From the NCBI GenBank assembly GCA_025765615.1, contig JAIVFJ010000061.1, positions 248,001 to 312,000 of the forward strand: a DNA stretch of 64,000 bases, given 5' to 3'. Positions 31,832 to 42,612 of this stretch are shown in pieces (the stretch's first letter is position 1; each line of letters begins with the position of its first letter). The notes beneath the pieces were generated by a model, which was given only the letters and a program-made list of their open reading frames with translations, did no database searches and was not told the origin of the DNA. A program made the translations under genes and the position numbers. Source of the DNA: Zopfochytrium polystomum. Taxonomy: Eukaryota > Chytridiomycota > Chytridiomycetes > Chytridiales > Chytridiaceae.

Positions 31832-32696
31832 TCACCAGTAACAGAATGATGAGCATATATCTTTGAACTTGGGAGTTAACTTATCCTCGGTTGACTCCTG
31901 AAGAGACTTAAACTCCTGCATGTTCCTGTGAGTGTAGATAACATTGAGCAAATCTAGAGATACGATGCAATATCTTGTGACAACTTTGACGGAATCTGGA
32001 CAGGGAGACGCACAATCGCAGAGTATGGTAAGTCTTCTGCACTTAGAACAGACCATCACTGATACAAGATCATAGCTATCAAGCAGTTCTTGTAGAGAAT
32101 AGACCATGCCTTCATGAACATAGTTATGACTTCCATCTCTCCCAACTTCACAGACCCTCCGTTGAGCCTACCTTTGGGCATCCTTAGACCCTTGGGCACT
32201 GAGCTAAGGTAAAGTTGCTTATCACGAGTTAAGTGACCCATGAGCCAGAAATTGCATATCCCATAGTCAGCTCTGCATCGCTCGAACTTCATTGATTGGC
32301 CTAGTCTCTTCACTAATTGTCCTCCACCGAATGACGTGAAGTTGCAAGTGTATGAGACATTAGGCTTCTGCAGAATCTCCTCTTCTGTTTGGTCAACGTA
32401 CTCAGTGATAGACTTAGGGTCAAACTCATACTTCTTGATCTTACATCCATGGACTAGAGCTCTAAGTTTCCCTGCTTCTTGACTAGGAATCGTATACGAA
32501 AAGTCTAGGAAGCCGGACAAGTCCTCTCTGACGAAGCTGTTCGCAAAAGAGGAGACAGAGGCACTTGCATGCTTAGGCCTTTCAAAGCACAGAGCATAAT
32601 GAAATGAATATTGTACCTTATGGCGGCATTCTTTATTACAAAAAAAATCAATTGGCTTAAGATATATTTGGGAGTTTGAAGCTGTCTTTTACTAAA
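31832..32696 (-). pseudogene. C-terminal part of a viral-type RNA polymerase subunit RPB2
   Basis: An open frame enters from the repeat boundary at 32696 and contains SYTIPSQEAGKLRALVHG (place of the RPB2 NPH-PSRMT-G-L block), then LTRDKQLYLSSVPKGLRM and GRLNGGSVKLGEMEV, matching the near-universal G-R--GG-R-GEMERD motif. One frame change just after GEME is needed to continue to HEGMVYSLQELLDSYDL, VMVCSKC and a C-terminal Cys cluster (CDCASPC), the RPB2 zinc finger. The N-terminal about 80 percent is absent, cut at repeat R1. It is too divergent to be the host Pol I/II/III subunit, so viral or virus-like-plasmid origin is inferred. Confidence 0.65.
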
Positions 32697-33245
32697 CACA
32701 ATGGGATGGGGTGTTTGAAGGGCTCAGTAGATTCAATACTTGAATGGGGCGCTTGGAAGGGCTAATCTGTTCTCAATAAAAGAGATAGGCAAAGGCGGCT
32801 GTTGTTCTAGCTTTGTTCATCCTACCGGTAGGAACAATGCAATTAGAACATGCACAAAAACGCTCAAACTACGCACTCTGCACATGTAACACAGCACAGC
32901 AAGCATGCAGAAGCAGTGTATCACTGCCCCATGCTCTGGAATTCCGCTCTCTGCATCGGAATTCCGCTCCCTGATCTGGAATTCCAGCTTTCCTGCTGTA
33001 CTGTGCAATCTGAGCAATGCAACAGGCATTTAGGAATCAGGGATTGCACCAATCACTGCATTTCTAAAAGTGAGATAAAAACTGAGCTCACCAGAGATTG
33101 CACCAATCATTGGATTTCTAAAAACAAGGAAAAAAGCAGCTTGTTTCCCAAACAAGCTTCCTGATTTGGAAACAACCAAACCAATTTACAAGCAACTGTT
33201 TTCTCAAACAAGCTGTAAATTGGTTCCTGGTGGTACTCAGCCCAG
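32697..33245 (-). repeat. repeat R1, copy 2 (inverted)
   Basis: Reverse complement of 22136-22665 at very high identity, without most of the 17-bp minisatellite. It directly truncates the RPB2-like frame. Confidence 0.75.
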
Positions 33246-33264
33246 ACAAAGTGCACAGCCCAGG

Positions 33265-33774
33265 CTAGGTCAGGGATCTTAAAAGGTGGTTAATGTGTGC
33301 AAACTCCAACACTACAAGACCTGCAGCAGGAGCCACAAGCGATTTTACTAAGGAGGGCCTAAAAGTCGAACTACCACAACCTCCAATCACCGTTTTGTCG
33401 TTTCCTTCGTGACAAGTCACCTCAGGCACTCCCAAAATCACGAAATACTCGCTCCCTTCATTCTCCAACACTCCCTGAGGGACAACACCACCAAAACTGC
33501 GTGGTTCAAGCTCAAATTTGGCACTCAGTCTCTCCTCAGCCATGTCAACCTGCTATATCAATTTCAGAATTCTTGTCCATCAATGAGCTTGCAAGAAGCA
33601 TTCATTGTGTGCACCACACATCTTCTCTCCTGGACCATTTTTCCATCGAGAACAACTCAAACAACTCCTAGAGTCACCATTAATCACCACCACACTGTCA
33701 AGCAACTTCTCTGAATTTTCCAGTACTGGTTTCTCCTGCAACATGCGCAACACATTCATGAGGCCTTTCTGCAA
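33265..33774 (-). pseudogene. possible broken gene with a Cys-rich motif
   Basis: Two adjacent minus-strand frames: 33774-33580 with a Cys motif (CLSCSRWKNGPGEKMCGAHN and one more Cys) and 33543-33265 (MAEERLSAKFELEPRSFGG...). The composition looks protein-like, but no family is recognised and the frames do not join. Could be a remnant of a host or transposon gene. Confidence 0.25.
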
Positions 33775-33894
33775 TGAGGAGACCTACCATACGTGTTAGG
33801 CAGACTGACTGGTTAGCAGCAAGAGGCACAAGACGGACCTGAACCTATTGTGACTGTCAGTTATCGTTCTCACGATGCCCATGGGAGAGCGAGC

Positions 33895-34035
33895 CACTGC
33901 CAATGCAGACCTGGGCGCTGCTTGCACTGATGACAACAAATACTCCAAGTATTAAGTGGAACAGAAACCTGGTGTTAACAGTTTTCCTACTCCTCTGCTC
34001 AAGCAGATAATATAGGAGAGGTTTTTACCCTGTGC
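33895..34035 (-). repeat. fragment of repeat R2
   Basis: Reverse complement of about 23030-23165 (shared TATTATCTGCTTGAGCAGAG and TCTGTTCCACTTAATAC) with small differences. Confidence 0.6.
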
Positions 34036-34784
34036 CAGTCACGCTTGCCTTGCATCTATTACAGTGTGCATATCATCAGTATGTTCTATCATTCATAACA
34101 GAGTTTTTTCACTTTCTCTCCAAGTTGGGGAGAAGGACCACCCACAAACGCACATCTCCACTTCATTCACTCCTTACACTCACTCACTCAGAGTAGACTG
34201 TTTACAATACATATGTAACACATCTACCAAGAGAGGACCACAGGATTCCTTCAAAAAGAGGAGAAAGAAAGGTTTCAACAGGTGCTAACAGTAGCAGTAA
34301 ATTCTTAGAAATGGCATTTATTGGTTGGCTTGGTTGTATATAAGGAGATTAGTGAGGCTGCTTCTCCAAGGGCAGCTATTTATATGGAGAGTGGCATTAG
34401 GAAAACGAGAAAAAGCAAGAAAGAAGAAAAGGAGAAACATATTTGAAGAAATGAAAGGAAGGAAGAATGAAAAATTAATAACAAGGCAAAACTGACAAGG
34501 AAGAAAGATAAAAGAAAAGAAGCATTTACATGATTATGTACACATATAAACAGAGAGAGAGAGCAGTGATGATGGAAAAGGGAGAGGAGTGAGAGGTTGG
34601 AGAGGAGAGAGGAGTGAGTGGGCAGAGAGGGAAGAGAGAGCAAATGGAGGAAGAGAGATTGGCTTGTTTTGCACTGGATTCTGTCAAAGCAGCAAGGAGG
34701 GGGTTGGATTCCTTGTTTGATCTCTGTGAGAGGTTGCTGCTTTTATACTCCTGCAGGTTGGAGCCATCAGAAAACAGAGGGAGC
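34036..34784. other. purine-rich region without a gene
   Basis: Long GA-rich low-complexity DNA (34390-34640), similar in texture to 11200-11600. No domain-bearing ORF on either strand. Confidence 0.4.
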
Positions 34785-35620
34785 AGTGGGCTGCACAGAG
34801 CAGGCCACAGAAATGAGATAAAACAGGCTGAGCACCAATCCCCAGCCTGGGCTAAGTACCCATTCAGGGCTGAGTACCACCCAGTGCTGGGCATCACTTA
34901 GGGCTGAATACCAGCCAGGGCTGAGTACCAGCCTGGGCTAAGCACCACCCAGGGCTAAGTACCAGCCAGGGCTGAGTACCACCTTGGGCTGAGTGCTTTG
35001 TCTGGGCTGAGTACCACCAAGAACCAATTTACAGCTTGTTTGAGGAACAGTTGCTTGTAAATTGATTTGGATGTTTCCAAATCAGGAAGCTTGTTTGGGA
35101 AACAAGCCCCTTTTTTTCCTTGTTTTTAGAAATCCAATGATTGGTGCAATCTCTGGTGAGCTCAGTTTTTATCTCACTTTTAGAAATGCAGTGATTGGTG
35201 CAATCCCTGATTCCTAAATGCCTGTTGCATTGCTCAGATTGCACAGTACAGCAGGAAAGCTGGAATTCCAGATCAGGGAGCGGAATTCCGATGCAGAGAG
35301 CGGAATTCCAGAGCATGGGGCAGTGATACACTGCTTCTGCATGCTTGCTGTGCTGTGTTACATGTGCAGAGTGCGTAGTTTGAGCGTTTTTGTGCATGTT
35401 CTAATTGCATTGTTCCTACCGGTAGGATGAACAAAGCTAGAACAACAGCCGCCTTTGCCTATCTCTTTTTATTGAGAACAGATTAGCCCTTCCAAGCGCC
35501 CCATTCAAGTATTGAATCTACTGAGCCCTTCAAACACCCCATCCAATGTGATTGGATGGAGTTCTCAAAGGGATCATCAGTAACGGGCGTAGTGTACCCT
35601 GTGGGTCGAATCTCAACAGC
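34785..35620 (+). repeat. repeat R1, copy 3
   Basis: Near-identical to 21916-22745 including the 17-bp minisatellite, with an extra unit or two and a few substitutions. Its match to copy 1 ends at AATCTCAACA. Confidence 0.75.
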
Positions 35621-35757
35621 CTCCTTGCTCCTCAAAGTCTAAACTCCATCTCTCAGAGCTAAAAAGCAACCACCAAAGTCTGATTCCTGAGACCACCCGC
35701 AGTATAAAAGGGGGTGCCCCAGCAGCTCCAGAGAAGCATCATCCCTGATTCTGATCA

Positions 35758-35865
35758 TGAAAGAAATGACAGCTGCTGTTTGTGGATGGTGGTGAACTAC
35801 TCTGATGGACTACTCTCTTGTGATGTTGAAGCTGAGGTGGGAGACTGTTGTACAACAAGCAAAAA
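35758..35865 (-). repeat. copia LTR fragment (3' half)
   Basis: The reverse complement matches the last about 105 bp of the 246-bp copia LTR (TTGTACAACAGTCTCCCACC through CATTTCTTTCA) with a few differences. The start of the LTR is absent. Apart from this fragment I see nothing coding in 35621-36635. Confidence 0.65.
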
Positions 35866-36770
35866 CCATTATTGTTATCTTAGTCACCATACCCTCTACC
35901 TTGACCGGCGAAGCCCTTCAAGTTCTACCTCAGGTCGAATATCTCGTTGGTATAGGGCGCTTCGCTGGTAAGCCGACCTGCTACATGTTTGTGGACTAGG
36001 CACTAGTGTGAATGTCGCAGGATCGCCTTTTGCGCAGCGCACGCAAGTGGGTTGTAGTTGGTGGCACAGCGCCATATACGGCATAGTGTTCCGTTGATTT
36101 AACCGACTTTTTCGTCACAAGCAAGACAATCACGCTAATTTCAATAGCATTTGCAGGATTGGCAGGGAACAACACAACAAAGTTTCACAAGGATTTGATT
36201 AGTTTTGGTGGAGCACTTGAAACTGGAATGCTGGAAAAATTGGTCACGTGCGGGGCTGTTAAAGCAGATTGTAATAAGACTTTTCTTTTACTGTATTTTT
36301 GTTGGAATATGCCCCCGCGTGTGAAAAAATAGAAAACATAGAAGAAGTTGATCACAGACTTGACTTGTCATGCCCTCCTGCTCCTGCAACCCCAATCAAA
36401 CAATCGCCTTCCACCATCATCTTGTCTCGCTGCCGGATTTCAACACCTTACCAGGGAGAGCTCTCCAGAGCAAGAAGAGACCAGCTTAGCGATCGAGCAA
36501 ATCCAACCTGAGATCGTGACGAGAGCGAGTTAAACCAGCCACCCATCGGTCACCACCACCGCTTCAACAAAGCGATTGTCTTTACCAGTCAGCTACACAA
36601 TCACAATTAGCTTCCAACCCCTCCTTGGCCGCCACTGATCACATGATCTATTTTTTTTTCTTCGAAGCGACGACCTACAAGTCAAGAATTCAATTGCTCA
36701 GTATTCCAATTCTATTTTGCCTTTATCTCCTACCTTGAAACCCCTTAACGAGCCTTTGCCCTGACACAAT

Positions 36771-37560
36771 ATGAGTGTCAAACTAGTCCACCAGGCTCTC
36801 AATAGCCCCATCTACTTTGACACTTGGTACGAAGATGTACTTGGCTATCTCGCTGGCAAGGATGCACTTGCTACTGTGAGCCTTTGAGCAGCACGAGCAG
36901 CCGCCAGAGCTGGAGTTGGAGCTGGAGTTGGAGCTGGCCCTGCTGCTGCCGGTGCAGGATTCGTCAACTGGACTGCTGCAGCACCCCCTGATGTGGAATG
37001 ATCAGATGTCATGTGTATCCTCCCAGTGCATGTTCCCAACCACCCACAGCATGTCGGCTACTGGACCTTCAGCGACGATGGAACTGTTTTTCCTGGAACC
37101 TATGCGCAAAACAAGCTGGCCATGATGCACATTTGGAATCATGTTGGAGAAAACCTCAAGAAAAAGATTAGCGGCATCTACTTTGTCTTCGAGGCCCTTG
37201 CCGAACTCAAGCACAAAGTCGGCTGTGTCGACCCTGCACAGGTTATGAACCTTATTGACAAGTTCAAGAAACTTCGCATTGGAGAGAAAGAAAGAATCGT
37301 GGACTTCCAACAGAAATTTGAGACGCACTTTGCAACTCAAGCACTCAGTGTTGTGGTAATGAACTGTTCCATGCAGATTGGCACATAAAATATGCTGTTG
37401 AAGTATGTGTTGCTGATATCAACTATGTCAGTGTCCCAGTTGATTCAGGCAGCCATTTCAGTGAGTTAAGAGGGACTATTGATTTGGGCAAGCGGTGAGG
37501 GAGTATTCTGAATATCAATGCAATGACACTAAGCGGCCCTTAGCCATGAGCCGTGCATAG
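36771..37560 (+). pseudogene. copia-2 Gag and protease remnant
   Basis: Starts MSVKLVHQALNSPIYFD, breaks frame, and continues through a Gag-like segment (37011-37388; GYWTFSDDGTVFPGTYAQNK, KISGIYFVFEALAELK). It then reaches a protease-like VPVDSGSHFSELRG about 37430-37475. Multiple frame breaks; integrase is missing where repeats were inserted. Confidence 0.5.
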
Positions 37561-37959
37561 AAGCACTCAATGCTGCTGTCTTCACAAAGTTTGACGTTGT
37601 AGACCCATTTGTTCCAGACTATGTTGACATTGGGGGGTTGTTAAATAACTTCAAAGGCTGTCTGCACATATACGAGGGTCTCGGCAGGGTGTGCTTGTCA
37701 AACACAGTAAGCCTGAATGCGTACACTTTGCAGAGTTGGCAGATGGTGGCGACAGCTGACGTGGTTCTGATGGAATTTCGCCTGAAGGTAAGAAGTTTGT
37801 GGTGGATTCCAGATTTTAAAGTGTTATGTTTGTTTTGGGGTTGTAGAGAAATAGAATCTACTTATGATGGTTTTAACTTTAAGAAGCTTTAGGGAAATTA
37901 GTTCAGATTTTCTAAGATACCCTGCACACAAAAGAAAGCTTGAGAAAAGACTCTGCACA

Positions 37960-38365
37960 GGTGAGCCTTCTGCACGATGCTGGTCTGGGCTCCCTCCAGT
38001 ACCCTATGAGGCGAGGGCACCACTCCCCCATACACAGCTTGCCCTCAACGCTTTCCCCTATGTCTCGCCTGGGCACATCAGGAGAATAACTGTTTCCTGG
38101 TTGGTACTCCTTGCGGAATGGGCTCCCTGCTCAGGACTCCACCTCCTCTGACACAGGTCCAGGCCACACGAGCCTACAAGCTGGGACTTCGGTGTTCGTG
38201 GGCCTTCGGTTGATTTACATTGCCGGTCTGCCACATTGATCCAGCCTTCCTCAGTCATGCCTATAGTGCTCCCAGTAAGGCCCACTGGAGGTGATGTTAA
38301 TTGCAGTAGCACGGAATCCAACCCGTCGTGCCATCACCTCCAACACCAGAGCTGTACACCGTTAT
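37960..38365 (+). repeat. repeat R3, copy 1
   Basis: About 400 bp sharing both ends and middle landmarks (GGTGAGCCTTCTGCA, GGAATGGGCTCC, CACCTCCAACAC, GCTGTACA) with the reverse complement of 44335-44756. The two have diverged substantially, so this is an older family. Non-coding. Confidence 0.5.
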
Positions 38366-38639
38366 CTGGTTCACTTTCGCTGTGGATTACCATATGGTTG
38401 ATACTTTTTACCAATTCCAGTTTAAATGCAGCCAATTCTGATTGCTGAAGTTGAATGCTGACTGAATGGAGGAAGTTGTTGTTTTCTGGAGTGACTCTGC
38501 TGTGGGGGATGGTTGATGCTTTGTCTGACTTTGTTGAGGCTGCAGAAAACTGAAAGCAATTCCAATTCAACTTGTTCAACTGGCAAAATTCAGGTTCAAA
38601 GATAGTTCAAGGTGACTGGTGACTAAATGGAGCAAAGTG

Positions 38640-39940
38640 GTGATGTTGGTGTTGTTTCTGAAGCTGATCTGCAGTAATGAATGGTTGAAGGTTTCCTGAA
38701 TTTGCTGAGACTGCTGCATATTGAATAGTTTGATGATGTGGTGATTGTGACTGTTTGACTATGAGGTGGTTGATAACTGTTTTTGTTGGTCTAGAGTGGA
38801 GAATAAAGATAGAGACAAAGTTCGTGGTAGTAAGCATTGGTGAGAGTTAGTATATCCAGATGTGTCCACAGAGCTTGATTGTTTGATGATGGTTTGCCTT
38901 TAGTCTCCATATGATGTTGTGGTGAATTAATGCTGGTAGAAGAGTGTTAGTGCAAGCAAAGGGAACAAAGACTTAGCCTGATGTCTTCTACTCTGCCTCG
39001 TTAAAGAATCAGCAGAATGTTTTTGTCAAGTCTAACATCCAAGCCAAAGTCACTAAGTTTCTGGTCAGATTACAAAAGTTGAGGGCAATCTCTGAAGCTT
39101 CCAGATCCTGGGAATGCTGCATGAATGCATGAGGCATTCAAAGAACATAGCTGTTCTGGAGTGACTCTATTAAGAGGAATTTGAAATCTAGAGTCAGTTA
39201 GATTTGGTTCTGCAAAGGAAGAATCTAAGATGAGAATGGAACTTCAGTAATCTTGCAAGGTTGAGCTTGTTTATAGTTTGCTCTGAAAAAGTGTTAGTGT
39301 TGAGTGTCCAATAAAGATAAACGTTGATACTCCTCGGAATGAGGCAAAAGTTATTTCAAGGAACATTGTGTTTTGTCACAGAAGTTGGTTAGGATAATTC
39401 ATCAGGGTGATGCAATCAAGGTGAGGATTCAGGTATGGCTGTGGAATTTCCTGTGATGTGGGACCTGGTGTAGTGTGTTAGTGTGTCTGTGTATAAAAGC
39501 TGAAACAGTCAATATGTGTGAGTTGAGGTCCCTAGCCAGAGTCAAAAGTAAGCCCAGCAATAATAGTGTATTCCATAGTTTGACTCCTGAGTCCAGTTTC
39601 ATTTGGCTAAAATGGATAGAGCGTTTTCCCAAGCCAGCAGCCTGGCACCAAGAAGACCATGCCAAGTTGGTGCCAATCCATGCTGAGACCACTTTGCAGC
39701 TCTGTGCTGATGATCATCTTTCACTTATTCCAAGCATCCTCCATCTAATTTGGCAATAAAGTGCTGATCTCATCTTTCACTTATCCCTAGCATCCTCCTC
39801 CCCAAGTGATGTTTGATGTTCCACTGGCAAAATGGTTAGAGGATGGTTAAACTACTCAACCAGTCCTGGTTCAATCAATGAATGGACAGCAAATTATCTT
39901 TGGCTGAAGTTATGTGAGAGAAGATAAAGAGAGGCTTTCC
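38640..39940 (+). repeat. repeat R2, copy 2
   Basis: Inverted match of 22870-24320, with indels; includes the same tRNA-like A box near 39605. Inserted within the old copia-2 element. Confidence 0.65.
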
Positions 39941-40110
39941 ATGGGTCGATAGGCGAGAAAAACACCATTTCATTAAATCCTAATTTGTTATGCCCTGTTG
40001 AAAATGAGTAAGTATCATTAAAAGGGCACAGTGGCAGTTGTTAGAGGTGCAGGTCTCCAAAAACTGAAATGCCTGTATTGATGTTCATGGAATGATGAAT
40101 CATTACTGAC

Positions 40111-40356
40111 TGTTAGATTTTGGGTTTTTGCAGTAAGCAGTGTGCAGGAGCAACACCTCACACTGTGGTGCATGGGAGCACCAACTGTGATGAGGATTTG
40201 GTGCATTTTTTGTCACCTGGTCTTTGTCACAATTTTGTATAAAGCCAAACAGCATACGTTGTACAACAGTCTCCCACCTCAGCTTCACCATCACAAGAGA
40301 GTGGTCCACCAGAGTAGTTCACCACCATCCACAAACAGCAGCAGTCATTTCTTTCA
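40111..40356 (+). repeat. 5' LTR of copia-1
   Basis: 246 bp with TATA box TATAAAG at 40238-40244. A 14-nt stretch at 40226-40239 is the exact reverse complement of the 14 nt immediately after the LTR (40357-40370). Confidence 0.9.
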
Positions 40357-41223
40357 TACAAAATTGTGACCCATCCCAATCATCTGGAGTATAAACAACG
40401 TGCAGAACACAGCAATACACTTGAAAAGCGCACAGAACGAGCAAACAGAAGCAGTGCCACTCGCCATCACACTATCAACTTGCTCAGTTTTTGTACCCCC
40501 ACCATTCCACCACGTCTACACCACTTTTAACACTGGAGAAGACGTTTCAACGTTTGTTTTTCGCCGCAAAAGCGTCGTGCAACGTGCAACAGATCAGCCA
40601 CATTGGAAAACGCGCAAAACGACCGAAAAACGTCTGAAACACGACCTTCTAGTTTGCCCACTTCTTTCAATCACTTTAGGCATCGCTTACCACCACAGGA
40701 AAGAGTCAGTTTCACTCTACCTCTCCACCAAACGTCGTGATCCTCGACTGGTTCCTTACAGAATAACAGCTGTCCGCGTTTTTACTGTTCAATTAGCACT
40801 CAACTCGTCGAATTTGCTGTATTGGAGCTTCCCACCAACACAACTCAGCCAAAACCTGACCAAATCACTTAAAACCAATTTCTCTGCACTCAGCAACTAC
40901 TGATCTACGTGGGGCAACTCAGTGATTCTCCAAATTCGTCCTTGGCCTCGTGGGATATTGAGTTGCAAGCTGCATCTGCATTTTGGCCCATCTAGTCACT
41001 CAATTTCGCTCCACAAACGTGACAAGTCTGTTTTTCTCAACACCAACTCGTTACACACATCACCTATCCACCTATCCACACCCATACCTTGACCATCAAG
41101 TGTCGTGTCACGCTTGTTGAGTCTGCTACTATTCCCTACGAAGGGTTACCACTAAATCAGGGAAATCACTGCCTTTCAAATTTCTATTCTCCTGCAAAGC
41201 TCTCACACATTTTCCTCCCAAGC

Positions 41224-42612
41224 ATGAGCGAGCGTGATCAAATCAAGTATGCTTCCCGTGCATTCCCCATCCTCAAAGGCGCAGCAAATTTTGGAGATTG
41301 GCTGGACGACCTAATTTCAGAACTATCCAACAAAAGCAATGGTCTCCGCCACTGCGTTGACCCAGACCGAATTAACGTATTACGCAATGATCAAGTGGAC
41401 CCCAATGATCCTAATGTCGGCCCAACATGCAGAGTACGCAGGGGGCCTAACCACGGCGAGCATTATGCATTTGCACGAGACGGGCGTGAGCCGGTCAAAT
41501 GGCTCCCAGGGACAGAAGACCAGAACGCATACTGTATCCTTCTCATTCGACGACATGTTGAACCAGAGCTTCTACCACAGTTCCCCCGACGAGGGCAGAT
41601 ATTTGCCTACACACTGCTTGGAGAAATTGCGATTGCATGTCGAACAACAGATCAAGGATTAGCAAAGGAAATTATTGATGATTTTGAACGTATAAAAATG
41701 GAACCTGCAGAATCATCCGAGTCATTTGCAATGCGCTTCATTACAGCTTACCACAAAGTAGAAAGCTTTGCAGAAAGTTCATCAGTGGAAATCCGCAGTC
41801 GCATCACACCATTTTCCAAAGTTGTGCGAGTCTTCGTATCTGCCCTGAACAACACGCTAATCGATATGGGTGTTGCCAATACGTTCATGTTTGCAGGGAA
41901 TCCTATCACTTCTGTTTCATCATTGACTAAACCAATTACCTTATTTAAATCTACCGCCCGCCAAAATACATATGATGAGAGGCAGGATCGACTTGCAGCA
42001 CAACAGGAGCGGGATCTGACAACAGCCATTCCAGAAGTCACTACACCAACAGCAAATGTAATTATTCGGCCAAAAGTACACTATAGTCAACTCCGCGGTC
42101 GTGGCAGTTATCATAAACCTCAGCAGTACCAGCTGTATCCTAATATCCGCCCAACAACCTTGCAGTACCAAAACCCTCAGTCCCAACAGTACACACCGCG
42201 CCCATATGGTGGTTTTGGCCGAGGCCGAGGAACATGGCGAGGACTAAGTTCACGTGGAACAGCAACAGGTGGTACCGCAATGGGACGCGGCTCTGGGGGG
42301 AGTTGGTACCCTGCACAGCAACAGTCTTTTGGAGTCCAATGTCATGCATGTGGAGGCTATGGTCATGTTGCTCGACAGTGTGCCAACACATTTCTTCAGC
42401 AATTGCAGCAACAGCAACAGAATCGACCACCAGCAAACCCAAATGCGCTCTTACTCCAGCAACCAAACCCTCCACAACAGCAGATACCTGAAAACCAAGC
42501 ACTTCTGCTACAGAACGGTGATTGGGATGACCAGCAAAGTGAGCAAGCAGTATGCTGCAGAACAGCAATTGTGGATGGAAACGCAACTCCAATCAGAGAC
42601 CGAACAATATGA
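41224..42612 (+). CDS. gag: copia-1 Gag
   Basis: About 462 residues from MSERDQIKYASRAFPIL; the frame is also open upstream to 41089. A UBN2/Gag-like helical region (about residues 130-260; YTLLGEIAIACRTTDQG) is followed by a Gly/Arg/Gln-rich linker and a CCHC knuckle CHACGGYGHVARQC, then a Gln/Pro-rich tail. It ends in TGA (42610-42612), after which the pol frame continues in the same phase (KSTGFLDGPG). That stop is therefore either a mutated sense codon or a readthrough signal separating Gag from Pol. Confidence 0.85.
   Translation: MSERDQIKYASRAFPILKGAANFGDWLDDLISELSNKSNGLRHCVDPDRINVLRNDQVDPNDPNVGPTCRVRRGPNHGEHYAFARDGREPVKWLPGTEDQNAYCILLIRRHVEPELLPQFPRRGQIFAYTLLGEIAIACRTTDQGLAKEIIDDFERIKMEPAESSESFAMRFITAYHKVESFAESSSVEIRSRITPFSKVVRVFVSALNNTLIDMGVANTFMFAGNPITSVSSLTKPITLFKSTARQNTYDERQDRLAAQQERDLTTAIPEVTTPTANVIIRPKVHYSQLRGRGSYHKPQQYQLYPNIRPTTLQYQNPQSQQYTPRPYGGFGRGRGTWRGLSSRGTATGGTAMGRGSGGSWYPAQQQSFGVQCHACGGYGHVARQCANTFLQQLQQQQQNRPPANPNALLLQQPNPPQQQIPENQALLLQNGDWDDQQSEQAVCCRTAIVDGNATPIRDRTI

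Noticed and set aside
24815..32696. Yeast-type cytoplasmic linear plasmid as the source of the cluster
   Set aside because: Not excluded, but the uracil-DNA-glycosylase-like and dUTPase-like frames are not known from those plasmids, and no protein-primed DNA polymerase or killer-type gene is seen.
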